This document shows, one piece after another, positions 8,383 through 17,079 of a stretch of 64,000 bases of DNA. The stretch spans positions 1,178,001-1,242,000 of the forward strand of contig NC_015957.1 in assembly GCF_000147815.2 (NCBI RefSeq), read 5' to 3'. Positions within the stretch are counted from its first letter, which is position 1. Each line of letters begins with the position of its first letter. Both the position numbers and the translations under genes were made by a program. The notes under the pieces are model-generated. The model had not been told where the DNA came from and did no database searches. It saw nothing but the letters and a program-made list of their open reading frames with translations. This DNA is from Streptomyces violaceusniger Tu 4113 (GTDB taxonomy: Bacteria > Actinomycetota > Actinomycetes > Streptomycetales > Streptomycetaceae).

Positions 8383-9102
8383 GTGAGCCGGATTTCGGTC
8401 CGGGGATTCGCAGTGGCCTCGGCCACCGCGGTCACCACTGTGGGCGCCGTTGTCGGCGTCGCCGCGGGCGGACAGCAGCAGCAGGGCTCGTCCGACCCGA
8501 TCGAGGCGACAGCCGCCGACTCGACGCTCCTTGCGGACATACCCGCCGGGCAGCAGGCCGTTGCCCAGACCGCATCCCTGACGCAGCAGGCGGACGTCCA
8601 GTCCACCGCGGCCGACGCGGAGGCGCGCAAGTCCGCCGAGGAGGCAGCCCGCAAGCAGGCGGCCAAGGACGCGAAGGCCAAGAAGGCCGCCGCGGACAAG
8701 GCAGCCGCCGAAAAGCTGGCCAAGGAGCGGGAGGCGAAGCAGAAGAAGGACGACGTCGCGAGCCGTTCGGCCTCGCGCGACGTCGGCGACTTCCCCCAGC
8801 AGGCCTCCTACACGATCTCCGAAGTCCAGTCGATGGCGCGGCAGATCGTTCCGAGTGGCCAGTTCCAGTGCTTCAGCAACATCGTGGACCACGAGTCCAC
8901 CTGGAACTACCAGGCCAGCAACCCCTCGTCTGGTGCCTACGGTCTGGTACAGGCGCTGCCCGCCTCCAAGATGTCCTCGGCGGGCTCCGACTGGCAGACC
9001 AACCCGGCCACTCAGATCAAGTGGGGCGTGAACTACATGAACGAGCGCTATGGCAGCCCGTGTGACGCCTGGTCGTTCTGGCAGGCCAACGGCCACTACT
9101 GA
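8383..9102 (+). CDS. secreted lytic transglycosylase (SLT/APF-C-like domain)
   Basis: A 239-residue exported protein with a signal/anchor segment near residues 8-30 and a ~90-residue Ala/Lys/Glu-rich coiled-coil region (AARKQAAKDAKAKKAAADKA...). The C-terminal ~90-residue domain has IVDHESTWNYQASNPSSGAYGLVQALP, the glutamate-containing pattern of lysozyme-like transglycosylases and aggregation-promoting-factor C-terminal domains. The closing NYMNERYGSPCDAWSFWQANGHY is typical. It likely cleaves peptidoglycan during growth or sporulation. GTG 8383 follows a GGAAGGA ribosome site. A perfect palindromic terminator follows. Confidence 0.88.
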   Translation: MSRISVRGFAVASATAVTTVGAVVGVAAGGQQQQGSSDPIEATAADSTLLADIPAGQQAVAQTASLTQQADVQSTAADAEARKSAEEAARKQAAKDAKAKKAAADKAAAEKLAKEREAKQKKDDVASRSASRDVGDFPQQASYTISEVQSMARQIVPSGQFQCFSNIVDHESTWNYQASNPSSGAYGLVQALPASKMSSAGSDWQTNPATQIKWGVNYMNERYGSPCDAWSFWQANGHY

Positions 9103-9149
9103 GCCGATCGGACCGGGCCATCCCGGCAGCGGCGCACGCTCGCACACTT

Positions 9150-9185
9150 CACCAAACCCCCGGCCCATGGGCCGGGGGTTTGGTG
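9150..9185 (+). terminator. perfect 36-nt palindromic terminator
   Basis: An uninterrupted inverted repeat with 18-nt arms (CACCAAACCCCCGGCCCA and its complement) lies between the transglycosylase and the AI-2E family gene. In hairpin form it would be a very stable terminator without a U-tail. Confidence 0.85.
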
Positions 9186-9247
9186 CATCCCCAGCAGGTA
9201 ACGTCTCCTTGACGGCCGAGGGGGAACCTGGGGGTAGGAAACGAGAA

Positions 9248-10891
9248 ATGTCCAATTTGCCGCAGTGGGTCGGCAGGCTGGGAACCGGACTTACCCGGCT
9301 CGCCCACCGGCTGGAATCCCAACAGGCCGAGATGCGGGGGCGCGAGGGCGACGGCGACGCCGGCCCGAGGCCCCCGTCGGGGCCCGAACCATCCGAGGAA
9401 CGCCCACGGGGGGCACGGCCGTCCGGGGGCGCGCCCGGCACCGGAGCGGGCCGGGACCAGGGCGCCGGAGCCGCACGGGGTGAAGCCGAGAGCGCCAGGG
9501 AGACTGAGGGCGCCGAGAGCGCCAAGAGGGCTGAGGGCCGGGAGAGTTCCGTGAGCCCGGGGAGTCCCGAGGGTCCCCGGAGTTCCGCGAGCCCCGAGGG
9601 TCCCCAGAGTGCCGAGGGCGCCGCGGGGAAGGGCGCGGAGGGCGCGGCTCCCCGGCCGGAGCCGTCCAGCGTGCCCGCCCCGCCCGCCTACGCCCCCGCC
9701 GTCTCCGCCAAACCCGATCCGGTGGACGCCGTCCCCTGGGGCGTCCGCGTCGCCGCCGAGGCGGCCTGGCGGCTGCTGGTGCTCGGCGGCACGGTGTGGG
9801 TGCTCATGAGGGTCATCAGCTCCGTCGAGCTGGTGGTGCTCTCCTTCACCGTCGCGCTCCTCATCACCGCGCTGCTGGAACCCACCGTGACCCGGCTGCG
9901 CAGGCGCGGTGTGCCGCGTGGGCTGGCCACCGCGCTCACCTTCATCGCCGGCTTCGTCGTCATGGGCCTGGTCGTGTGGTTCGTGGTCTGGCAGGTCATG
10001 GAGAACGTCGACGAGGTCTCGGGCGAGGTCCAGGCCGGTATCGACGATCTGCGGCGCTGGCTGCTGCACAGCCCGTTCCATGTGACCGAGAAGCAGATCA
10101 ACCACATCGCCAAGAGTCTGCGCGAGGCGGTCGGCGCCAACACCGAGCAGATCACCTCGGCGGGGCTCGAGGGCGTCACGGTCGTCGTGGAGGTGCTGAC
10201 CGGCCTTCTGCTGACGATGTTCTCCACGCTCTTCCTGCTGTACGACGGCCCGAAGATCTGGAGCTGGACCCTCAAGCTGGTCCCCGCCCCGGCCCGCGAG
10301 GGCGTGGCGGGCGCGGGTCCGCGGGCGTGGGCGACGCTGACCGCCTATGTGCGCGGCACGGTGATCGTGGCGCTGATCGACGCGATCTTCATCGGCGTGG
10401 GTCTGTTCTTCCTCCATGTGCCGATGGCGGTGCCACTCGCCGTCTTCATCTTCCTCTTCGCCTTCATCCCGTTGGTGGGCGCGGTGGTCTCCGGCGCGCT
10501 CGCGGTGGTCGTGGCACTTGTCACCCAGGGCGTGTTCACGGGGGCGATGGTGCTGATCGTGGTGCTCGCCGTGCAGCAGATCGAGGGCCATATCCTGCAG
10601 CCCTTCATCCTCGGCCGGGCGGTGCGGGTCCATCCGCTGGCCGTGGTGCTCTCGGTCGCCGCCGGTTCGCTGATCGGCGGCATCGGCGGCGCGGTGGTGG
10701 CCGTTCCCTTGGTGGCGGTCGTCAACACGGCGGTCGGCTACCTGCGCAGCTACAGCCAGGAGAACGCGCTGCGCGCCGTCCCCGGCCCGCACGGCGCCAC
10801 CGCCTCCGGCGCGGCGCCCACCGACCCGCCGGACGCGCCGCCGGGGAAGGACGCCGAGCCCGGTAGCCCGGGCCCGGCCCGTGGCCGTTGA
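9248..10891 (+). CDS. AI-2E family transporter with long disordered N-terminus
   Basis: A 547-residue protein. Residues ~1-165 are low-complexity Glu/Gly/Pro/Ser/Arg with many near-repeats (SAKRAEG, SPEGP). Residues ~170-515 have the eight-helix layout of the AI-2E/YdiK/PerM permease family, with RRRGVPRGLATALTF after the first helices, the amphipathic middle (FHVTEKQINHIAKSL), and AVVAVPLVAVVNTAVGYLRSY at the end. The substrate in actinobacteria is unknown; family members include autoinducer and Na+(Li+)/H+ exporters. ATG 9248 fits the GGGGGTAGGAAACGAGAA upstream region. A perfect terminator separates it from convergent ahpD. Confidence 0.85.
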   Translation: MSNLPQWVGRLGTGLTRLAHRLESQQAEMRGREGDGDAGPRPPSGPEPSEERPRGARPSGGAPGTGAGRDQGAGAARGEAESARETEGAESAKRAEGRESSVSPGSPEGPRSSASPEGPQSAEGAAGKGAEGAAPRPEPSSVPAPPAYAPAVSAKPDPVDAVPWGVRVAAEAAWRLLVLGGTVWVLMRVISSVELVVLSFTVALLITALLEPTVTRLRRRGVPRGLATALTFIAGFVVMGLVVWFVVWQVMENVDEVSGEVQAGIDDLRRWLLHSPFHVTEKQINHIAKSLREAVGANTEQITSAGLEGVTVVVEVLTGLLLTMFSTLFLLYDGPKIWSWTLKLVPAPAREGVAGAGPRAWATLTAYVRGTVIVALIDAIFIGVGLFFLHVPMAVPLAVFIFLFAFIPLVGAVVSGALAVVVALVTQGVFTGAMVLIVVLAVQQIEGHILQPFILGRAVRVHPLAVVLSVAAGSLIGGIGGAVVAVPLVAVVNTAVGYLRSYSQENALRAVPGPHGATASGAAPTDPPDAPPGKDAEPGSPGPARGR

Positions 10892-10894
10892 ACG

Positions 10895-10932
10895 CCGAAG
10901 GGCGCCCCACCGATCGGTGGGGCGCCCTTCGG
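10895..10932. terminator. convergent bidirectional terminator
   Basis: A perfect 38-nt palindrome centred on CCGATCGG lies between the AI-2E family gene (+) and ahpD (-), so it can serve both directions. Confidence 0.85.
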
Positions 10933-10985
10933 GTCTCCGCGACCGTGCTGGTCTCCGCGACCGAACGGTCTCGTGACCGAGTGGG

Positions 10986-11525
10986 TCAGCCGTTGGCGGC
11001 CAGGACGCCCTCGGCGTCCAGGGTGGCGCCGACCGCCTGGAGGACAGAGGCGATCTTGAAGGCTTCCTGGATCGTCTCGCGGTCCACGCCCGCCTTGCGG
11101 AGCACCTGCTCATGCGAGTCGAGGCACATTCCGCAGCCGTTGATCGCGGACACGGCCAGCGACCACAGCTCGAAGTCGACCTTCTCGACACCCGGGTTGC
11201 CGATGACGTTCATCCGCAGCCCGGCGCGCAGGTTGTTGTACTCCGGGTCGGACAGCAGGTGCCGGGTCCGGTAGTAGACGTTGTTCATCGCCATGATGGC
11301 GGCCGCCGACTTGGCGGCGGTGTACGCCTCCGGCGAGAGGTTGGCCTTGGCCTCCGGCTCCAGCTCGGTCAGCACCCGCGCCGAGCGCGAGGCGATCGCG
11401 CAGGCCAGCACGGTGCCCCACAACTGCTGCTGCGGAAGCTCGGAGTTGCCGATCACCGAACCGAGGTTCAGCTTGAGGTCCTTGGCGTAGTCCGGAAGCG
11501 CGGACTTCAGCTCATCGAGTGCCAT
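10986..11525 (-). CDS. ahpD: alkyl hydroperoxide reductase AhpD
   Basis: A 179-residue AhpD-type carboxymuconolactone-decarboxylase-fold protein. The redox-active CxxC is at Cys131/Cys134 in [13 protein letters not shown], with the proton-relay His138; Glu118 and Asp117 lie in VDFEL as expected. In actinobacteria AhpD reduces AhpC during peroxide detoxification, supplied with electrons through a lipoyl adaptor. It is 11 nt downstream of ahpC on the same strand, forming an ahpC-ahpD operon, and is followed by a convergent terminator. Confidence 0.95.
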   Translation of the reverse strand: MALDELKSALPDYAKDLKLNLGSVIGNSELPQQQLWGTVLACAIASRSARVLTELEPEAKANLSPEAYTAAKSAAAIMAMNNVYYRTRHLLSDPEYNNLRAGLRMNVIGNPGVEKVDFELWSLAVSAINGCGMCLDSHEQVLRKAGVDRETIQEAFKIASVLQAVGATLDAEGVLAANG

Positions 11526-11536
11526 GGGGAATCAGC

Positions 11537-12091
11537 TCACTCACCGGAGAGGAGGGCCACCGGGTCCAGGGTGTCCTCGCCCTTGCTCCAGTTGCAGGGG
11601 CACAGCTCGTCGGTCTGCAGGGCGTCCAGCACCCGCAGGACCTCCTTGGGGTTACGGCCCACGGAACCGGCCGTCACCATGGTGAACTGGATCTCGTTGT
11701 TCTGGTCCACGATGAACACGGCGCGCTGTGCGAAGCCGTCCTCGCCCTCGATGCCCAGGTCGCGCATCAGCTCGTGCTTGGAGTCGGCCAGCATCGGGAA
11801 CGGCAGGTCGCGCAGGTCCGGGTGGTCCTTGCGCCAGGCGTGGTGGACGAACTCGGAGTCGCCGGAGAAGCCCAGGATCTGGGCGTCACGGTCGGCGAAC
11901 TCCTCGTTCAGCTTGCCGAAGGCGGCGATCTCCGTGGGGCACACGAAGGTGAAGTCCTTCGGCCACGCGAAGACGATCTTCCACTTGCCCTCGTAGGTCT
12001 TGTGGTTGATCTGCTCGAACTCCTTGCCGCTCTCCAGCGACACGCAGGCGGTCAGGTCGTACTCGGGGAACTTGTCACCGACGGTGAGCAC
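11537..12091 (-). CDS. ahpC: alkyl hydroperoxide reductase peroxiredoxin AhpC
   Basis: A 184-residue 2-Cys peroxiredoxin. The peroxidatic Cys51 is in FTFVCPTE and the resolving cysteine is in the C-terminal ELCPCNW (Cys164/Cys166). It reduces organic hydroperoxides and H2O2, with AhpD as reducing partner. GTG 12091 is the start: AAGGAG lies at proper spacing and translation begins MLTVGDKFPEYDL, the usual Streptomyces N-terminus. It is transcribed divergently from the oxyR gene across a 138-bp promoter region and is expected to be OxyR-activated. Confidence 0.96.
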   Translation of the reverse strand: MLTVGDKFPEYDLTACVSLESGKEFEQINHKTYEGKWKIVFAWPKDFTFVCPTEIAAFGKLNEEFADRDAQILGFSGDSEFVHHAWRKDHPDLRDLPFPMLADSKHELMRDLGIEGEDGFAQRAVFIVDQNNEIQFTMVTAGSVGRNPKEVLRVLDALQTDELCPCNWSKGEDTLDPVALLSGE

Positions 12092-12229
12092 GCACACTCC
12101 TTGCAGGTATTGCGTAGGAAAGGCCCGGTCGTCCGGGTTTTCCTGGGGTTGGACGGTCCCACCTTGGCACAGGGTGCATTGATCAGTGAAATAGCTACAC
12201 TCGGTGGGGTTGATTGGAGGTGGCTATCA
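12092..12229. promoter_or_regulatory. divergent ahpC/oxyR promoter region
   Basis: This 138-bp intergenic region serves both ahpCD (leftward) and oxyR (rightward). An AT-richer patch around 12,178-12,205 (TTGATCAGTGAAATAGCTAC) stands out and contains ATAG...CTA-like elements, the usual setting for a LysR/OxyR operator overlapping both promoters. Exact -35/-10 boxes are not assigned. Confidence 0.55.
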
Positions 12230-13225
12230 GTGGCCGCATCAGCCACACCGGCGGGCAAACCACGGCAGCCCAGCATTTCCCAGCTCAGAGCCTTTGTCGC
12301 GGTCGCGGAGCAGTTGCACTTCCGCGATGCCGCGGCCGCCATCGGGATGAGCCAGCCCGCGCTCTCGGGCGCCGTCGCGGCCCTCGAGGAGACACTCGGT
12401 GTCCAGCTTCTCGAGCGTACGACGCGCAAGGTGCTGCTCAGCCCGGCGGGGGAGCGGCTGGCGGTCCGGGCACGCACCGTGTTGGAGGCGGTCGGGGAGC
12501 TGCTGGAGGAGGCCGAGGCGGCGCGGGCGCCCTTCACCGGCGTACTGCGGCTCGGGGTGATCCCGACCGTGGCGCCGTATCTGCTGCCGACCGTGCTGCG
12601 GCTGGTGCATGAGCGCTATCCCCGGCTCGATCTCCAGGTGTACGAGGAGCAGACCGCCTCGCTGCTGGACGGGCTGGCCCACGGCCGCCTCGATCTGCTG
12701 CTGCTCGCGGTGCCGCTCGGCGCCCCCGGGGTGGTCGAAATGCCGCTGTTCGACGAGGACTTCGTCCTGGTCACGCCGCGGGACCACTGGCTGGGCGGAC
12801 GCGATGACATCCCCCGCGAGGCGCTCAAGGAGCTGGATCTGCTGCTGCTCGACGAGGGCCACTGCCTGCGTGACCAGGCCCTGGACATCTGCCGTGAGGC
12901 GGGCCGCGCCGAGGGCACCCCGGTGACCACCAGCGCCGCCGGGCTCTCCACCCTGGTGCAGCTTGTGGCGGGCGGTCTCGGGGTGACGCTGCTGCCGCGT
13001 ACCGCGCTGCGGGTGGAGACCGGGCGCAACGACCATCTGGCCACCGGCGACTTCGCCGATCCGGCACCCGCCCGCCGGATAGCCCTGGCCATGCGGGCGG
13101 GCGCGGCGCGCACGGAGGAGTTCGAGGCGCTCGCGGAGGCGCTGCGGGAAGCGCTGCGGCCACTGCCGGTACGGGTCGCCGGCCGGTCCGCCTCTGGAGG
13201 GTCCGCCTCCGGCCGGTCCGCCTGA
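12230..13225 (+). CDS. oxyR: LysR-type hydrogen-peroxide sensor OxyR
   Basis: A 331-residue LysR regulator. The N-terminal winged HTH (QLRAFVAVAEQLHFRDAAAAIGMSQPALSGAVAALE) is followed by a periplasmic-binding-like sensor domain. Two cysteines nine residues apart, Cys212 (LDEGHCLRD) and Cys221 (LDICREAG), match the peroxide-sensing pair of OxyR. GTG 12230 has a GGAGG site about 9 nt upstream. Divergence from ahpCD supports the role. The C-terminus ends in a duplicated GRSASGG/SGRSA tail; its coding DNA and stop codon form the first unit of a tandem repeat. A truncated copy of its 3' end sits at 43.98 kb. Confidence 0.93.
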   Translation: MAASATPAGKPRQPSISQLRAFVAVAEQLHFRDAAAAIGMSQPALSGAVAALEETLGVQLLERTTRKVLLSPAGERLAVRARTVLEAVGELLEEAEAARAPFTGVLRLGVIPTVAPYLLPTVLRLVHERYPRLDLQVYEEQTASLLDGLAHGRLDLLLLAVPLGAPGVVEMPLFDEDFVLVTPRDHWLGGRDDIPREALKELDLLLLDEGHCLRDQALDICREAGRAEGTPVTTSAAGLSTLVQLVAGGLGVTLLPRTALRVETGRNDHLATGDFADPAPARRIALAMRAGAARTEEFEALAEALREALRPLPVRVAGRSASGGSASGRSA

Positions 13226-13318
13226 ACACGCCGCCGGGGCTCGACCCGCCTGGACACGCCCCCGGGGCTCGATCCGCCTGGACACGCCCCCGGGGGCCGG
13301 TCCGCCTGGACATGCCGA
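13213..13318 (+). repeat. ~28-bp tandem repeats starting at the oxyR stop codon
   Basis: Four imperfect units begin CCGCCTGAACACGCC or CCGCCTGGACACGCC and end in CGGGGCTCGAT or GGGGGCCGGT. The first unit carries the oxyR TGA stop. Later units replace TGA by TGG, so only the first is a stop in that frame. The repeat leads directly into a terminator. Confidence 0.85.
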
Positions 13319-13352
13319 CGGGGGCCGTTCCCATGGTGGGGAACGGCCCCCG
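13319..13352. terminator. convergent terminator between oxyR and the ABC permease
   Basis: A 14-bp perfect stem (CGGGGGCCGTTCCC and its complement) with a 6-nt loop lies 24 bp from the end of the convergent permease gene. Confidence 0.85.
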
Positions 13353-13376
13353 GGCGAAGTGGGGCGGTAGGGGTGC

Positions 13377-15788
13377 CTACTCCGTCCGCAGACCCTCCGG
13401 CCGCATCATCCGCCACAGCGGCGGCAGGCTGACCAGGGTCACCAGCAGGATCACGCCGCCGCCGATACCGGTCATGGCGCCGAGCCCGGCCCAGTCCACG
13501 GCCAGCGGCTGGCCGACCATCTTCAGCAGCAGCACGCCCAGTGCCAGCCCGCCCGCGAGCGACAGCGCCAGGCCCAGCACCACCGGGACCGCGGTCTGCC
13601 ACAGCACCGACCAGCTCAGCGTGGTGCGCCGGGTACCGAAGGCCACCAGGACGGACAGCAGCCGCTTGCGCTCGCGCAGCTGCTCCAGGGTGGTCACGAT
13701 CATGCTGGCCCCGATGAGCAGCAGGGTCGCGGTGGCGCCGATGAACAGGGCCTTGCGGATGACCGCGAACTGATCCGACTGCGAGGTGCTGCTGAGCCGC
13801 ATGACATCCATGGCCGGGGAGAGCGCCGCGCTGGTGTTGCGCACGTACTCGGTCGCGTCCGGCACTTTCGGATCCATCCGCATCATGGCCACCGCCTGTG
13901 GCTTCCCCAGCTCGGCGACGTCGATGGCGCCGGGGGTGGCGAGGATGCCGGTGCGCTCACTGCCGATCGGGTCCAGCCGGGACTTCACCACCTTGGCCGA
14001 GCCGGGAATCGTCCACAGCTTCTTGTGGCGCAGGTCCGGCATGCTCTCGTCGTCGAAGGCGAGATTGACCTGGGCGCCCGGTTTGACGAACTTCTCCCCG
14101 GCCTCGTAGTAGTCGGGCGACGCGTCGACGAGGAAGACGTCGCCGTTCTTGCAGCTCGTGATGCGGGCCACCTCGCGCAGCGAGGGGCAGTCGGCGACGG
14201 TGAGGGACTCTACCGGGGCCGTCGACGGGTCGTCCTTGCTGTGGCGCAGAGCGGAGACGGAGCCGTCGGTGACACCGAGCATGTCGCGCACGCCCTTGGT
14301 CGCGCGGTACCGCGCGAAGGCGTCGCGGGCCTCGGCACCGTTGGACACCGGGATGTTCGCCATCAGCTGGGCGCGGTGCGGGTCCTGGCCGGTCGACTCG
14401 GTGCTCTGGGCCTCCACGCTGGCGAAGAGCATCTGGAGCGCGAGGGCCCCGGCCACGGCGACCGTGATGCCGCTGACCGCGCGCGAAGCGGTGCCGCTGC
14501 TGAGCTGGAGCCGGCGGGTGGCGAGCTGCCAGGGCACCGAGCCCTTGCCGCCGAACCGCTCCACCACGGCCTCGACGATCCAGGGCAGCAGCGCGGTGAC
14601 GCCGATGAGCAGCAGGATGGCGCCGGCCGCGGCCTGGTACGCCTTGGCGTCACCGCCCGCGCTGCCCGCCTGGAAGCCGCCCGCGAGCGGCGCCAGCAGG
14701 GCTATGCCCAGGAGCGGCAGCAGCAGCCGCCACCACAGACGGCGGCGCTTGGGCCTGGCGTTCCGTACGACCCCCAGCGGCTCGATGGCGATACCGCGCA
14801 GGGCGAGGAGCGTGACCATGACGGCCGAGGCGGGCACGGCCACCGCGATCGCCAGGGCGAGCGGGGCGGTCGGCACGATGTCGGAGGCGAAGAAGCTGAT
14901 GTCCCAGACCACGATCCCCTCGATGAACACGCGCACCAGCAGGAACAGTCCGGTGCCCACGGCCAGCCCGAGGAGGGAGCCGAAGAGCGACTCACCCGCG
15001 GCGATCCGCCGGGTCATATGGCTGTCGGCGCCGACCAGCCGCAGCGCGGCCAGCCGCCGGTCGCGCCGCTCACCGCCGAAGCGGGTGGCGGTGGCGATGA
15101 AGATGATCACGGGCAGCAACAACACCACACAGCCGATGATCACCAGCAGCAGCAGCGCGGGGTCGACGGGCTGGGGCTTGCCGACGTTCTTGGTGCCCCA
15201 GCGGTCGATGTGGTAGTCGGCGGCCACCCGGTCGAACGCCTTCTGGGTGATCCCCGCGTAGTAGCGCAGGTCGGTCGGGCCGGACAGTCCGTCGTGGGAG
15301 ATGGTGCCGATGGTGCGGTAGGGGAAGCGGTCGCGCAGCAGTTTGCCGTCGTCGGAGTCGAGCAGCTTCTTCAGCGCGGGCGAGACCCACATCTGACCGG
15401 GGCCCGGGATATGGCTGATGCCCGGCGGCTGGGGCGGGCTGTCGCCGTCGGGCGACATCACCAGGCCGTCGATGTCCTGGTTGCGGTACGTGGTGCTCGC
15501 CGGGCCGAGGCGGATGGTGCCGGGGCCGGGCTCGGGGTCCTCCTGGAAGCCCAGCGCGGCGCGGGCGTCGGACCGCTCACCGCGCTCCTGGTACGCGGTG
15601 GGGACGGAGGAGGCCACCAGCAGCAGCGCCACCCCCAGGCCGACGCCCACCGCCGTCATGATCGTCCTGGCCCAGCTCTCCCGGCCGCCGGTGACCGCGA
15701 ACCGGGCGCCCATGGCGAGGTCGGCGGCCCAGCGGGCGACGGAGGCGCGGGTGCGGGGCTCCTGCGCCGGGGCGTCCTGGCCGCTCAT
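13377..15788 (-). CDS. FtsX-like ABC transporter permease (copy A)
   Basis: An 803-residue MacB/FtsX-type permease. One helix lies near residue 45, followed by a ~150-residue extracytoplasmic region and an FtsX module (HMTRRIAAGESLFGSLLGLAVG). A second extracytoplasmic region precedes the last FtsX module (TLEQLRERKRLLSVLVAFGTRRTTLSW, then LALSLAGGLALGVLLLKMVGQPLAVDWAGL). It would pair with the ATPase whose stop overlaps its start by 4 nt. Such systems usually export or sense antibiotics and peptides and are PadR-controlled. A diverged paralogue (830 residues) is at 44,267-46,759. Confidence 0.88.
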   Translation of the reverse strand: MSGQDAPAQEPRTRASVARWAADLAMGARFAVTGGRESWARTIMTAVGVGLGVALLLVASSVPTAYQERGERSDARAALGFQEDPEPGPGTIRLGPASTTYRNQDIDGLVMSPDGDSPPQPPGISHIPGPGQMWVSPALKKLLDSDDGKLLRDRFPYRTIGTISHDGLSGPTDLRYYAGITQKAFDRVAADYHIDRWGTKNVGKPQPVDPALLLLVIIGCVVLLLPVIIFIATATRFGGERRDRRLAALRLVGADSHMTRRIAAGESLFGSLLGLAVGTGLFLLVRVFIEGIVVWDISFFASDIVPTAPLALAIAVAVPASAVMVTLLALRGIAIEPLGVVRNARPKRRRLWWRLLLPLLGIALLAPLAGGFQAGSAGGDAKAYQAAAGAILLLIGVTALLPWIVEAVVERFGGKGSVPWQLATRRLQLSSGTASRAVSGITVAVAGALALQMLFASVEAQSTESTGQDPHRAQLMANIPVSNGAEARDAFARYRATKGVRDMLGVTDGSVSALRHSKDDPSTAPVESLTVADCPSLREVARITSCKNGDVFLVDASPDYYEAGEKFVKPGAQVNLAFDDESMPDLRHKKLWTIPGSAKVVKSRLDPIGSERTGILATPGAIDVAELGKPQAVAMMRMDPKVPDATEYVRNTSAALSPAMDVMRLSSTSQSDQFAVIRKALFIGATATLLLIGASMIVTTLEQLRERKRLLSVLVAFGTRRTTLSWSVLWQTAVPVVLGLALSLAGGLALGVLLLKMVGQPLAVDWAGLGAMTGIGGGVILLVTLVSLPPLWRMMRPEGLRTE

Positions 15789-16471
15789 CGGACCCCTGCC
15801 ATGTCCCGGGCCTTGCCGTCGCGGACCACGACCTCGCGGTCGGAGTAGGCGGCGACCCGGGCCTCGTGGGTGACCAGCACCACGGCGGTACGGGACTCGC
15901 GGGCGGCCTCGGTCAGCAGCTCCATGACGCGCTCGCCGTTGAGCGAGTCCAGCGCGCCGGTCGGCTCGTCGGCGAACAGCACCCGCGGCGCGGTGACCAG
16001 CGACCGGGCGACGGCGACCCGCTGCCCCTGGCCGCCGGAGACCTCGCCGGGCCGCTTGTGGGCCACGTCCGCGACCTCCAGCCGCTCCATCCAGGACTCG
16101 GCGCGGGCCTCGGCCTCCTTGCGCTTGGTGCCGTTCAGCCGCAGCGGCAGGGCGACGTTCTCCACACAGCTCAGCTCGGGCACGAGCTGGCCGAATTGGA
16201 AGACGAAGCCGAACTCGCCGCGGCGCAGACCGCTGCGCTCGGTGTCCGACATGGCGGTCAGCTCGCGCCCGTTGTAGTGGACGGTGCCGGCGTCCGGCCG
16301 GACGATCCCGGCCAGGCAGTGGAGGAGCGTCGACTTGCCGGAGCCGGAGGGGCCCATGACGGCGACGACCTCGCCGGGGTGGATGGAGAAGTCCGCACCG
16401 TCCAGCGCGGGGGTGTGACCGTACGTCTTGTTCAGGGACGTGGCGATCAGCAAGGAGCCTGCCGGGGTCAT
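15785..16471 (-). CDS. ABC transporter ATP-binding protein (copy A)
   Basis: A 228-residue MacB/LolD-type ATPase. Walker A is GPSGSGKST (~residues 39-47), the signature is VSGGQGQRVAVAR, Walker B is RVLFADEPTGALDS and the switch His is in VLVTHEARVA. It overlaps the PadR gene upstream and the permease gene downstream by 4 nt each (ATGA), so the three genes form a tightly coupled padR-ATPase-permease operon. The closest relative in the window is the copy at 46,756-47,442. Confidence 0.93.
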   Translation of the reverse strand: MTPAGSLLIATSLNKTYGHTPALDGADFSIHPGEVVAVMGPSGSGKSTLLHCLAGIVRPDAGTVHYNGRELTAMSDTERSGLRRGEFGFVFQFGQLVPELSCVENVALPLRLNGTKRKEAEARAESWMERLEVADVAHKRPGEVSGGQGQRVAVARSLVTAPRVLFADEPTGALDSLNGERVMELLTEAARESRTAVVLVTHEARVAAYSDREVVVRDGKARDMAGVR

Positions 16472-17001
16472 GAACGCACCGCCTTGGCGAGTTGGCCGAG
16501 GCGGGCGGCGGTGAGTTCCAGCCAGCGCAGATCGGCCTCGAGATGGAAGAGGGCGTGGTCGCAGATGAGTTGGTCGCTGAGGTCGCCTTCGCGCTTGCGC
16601 TGGGTCAGTTCGCGCATCAGCCGCAGATGTTCGGCGCGTTGGACGTCGAGGAGATCGGCCGCGTCGCGCCCGGTGAGCAGGGCGATGACGACCTTGGTGT
16701 AGAGGACCGACTGGAGATAGGGCTCGGGCTTCTCCGGCTGGGTGAGCCAGTGCTGCACATCCGTGATGCCCGCGTCGGTGATGGCGTAGCGCTTGCGCTC
16801 CGGGCCACCGCCGTGCTCGATGCCGTCGACCTCCACCAGGCCGTTCTTCAGCAGCCGGGACATGGTCGAGTAGACCTGCCCGTAGTGCAGCGGGCGGTCG
16901 TGTCCAAATCGTTCGTCGAAGGCTCTCTTGAGGTCGTAGCCGTGGCGCGGGCCGCCCTCGAGGAGTCCGAGCAGGGTGTGGCCAATTGACATGCCCAGCA
17001 C
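16468..17001 (-). CDS. PadR family transcriptional regulator (copy A)
   Basis: A 177-residue PadR regulator. The N-terminal winged helix is SIGHTLLGLLEGGPRHGYDLKRAF with VYSTMSRLLKNGLVEV and the wing ERKRYAITDAG; the C-terminal helical domain mediates dimerisation. It likely represses its own operon until the transporter substrate binds. An inverted repeat TATAC-N7-GTATA lies only 14-30 nt upstream of GTG 17001. ATG 16992 is an alternative start. The copy at 47,439-47,972 differs at only two residues that I can see (Gln to Glu in DVQHWLTQP). Confidence 0.92.
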   Translation of the reverse strand: MLGMSIGHTLLGLLEGGPRHGYDLKRAFDERFGHDRPLHYGQVYSTMSRLLKNGLVEVDGIEHGGGPERKRYAITDAGITDVQHWLTQPEKPEPYLQSVLYTKVVIALLTGRDAADLLDVQRAEHLRLMRELTQRKREGDLSDQLICDHALFHLEADLRWLELTAARLGQLAKAVRS

Positions 17002-17014
17002 TCTACATCATGCG

Positions 17015-17031
17015 TATACCTGAAGTGTATA
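17015..17031. promoter_or_regulatory. probable PadR operator, copy A
   Basis: TATAC-CTGAAGT-GTATA is a perfect inverted repeat with a 7-nt spacer in the promoter of the padR-ABC operon. The same repeat, with one spacer change, is upstream of copy B. Position and sequence suit PadR autorepression (inference). Confidence 0.7.
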
Positions 17032-17079
17032 GCTGCACTGCGGGATGCGTTGCCGCAGGTCAGGGAGGTGTGAGCAGGG

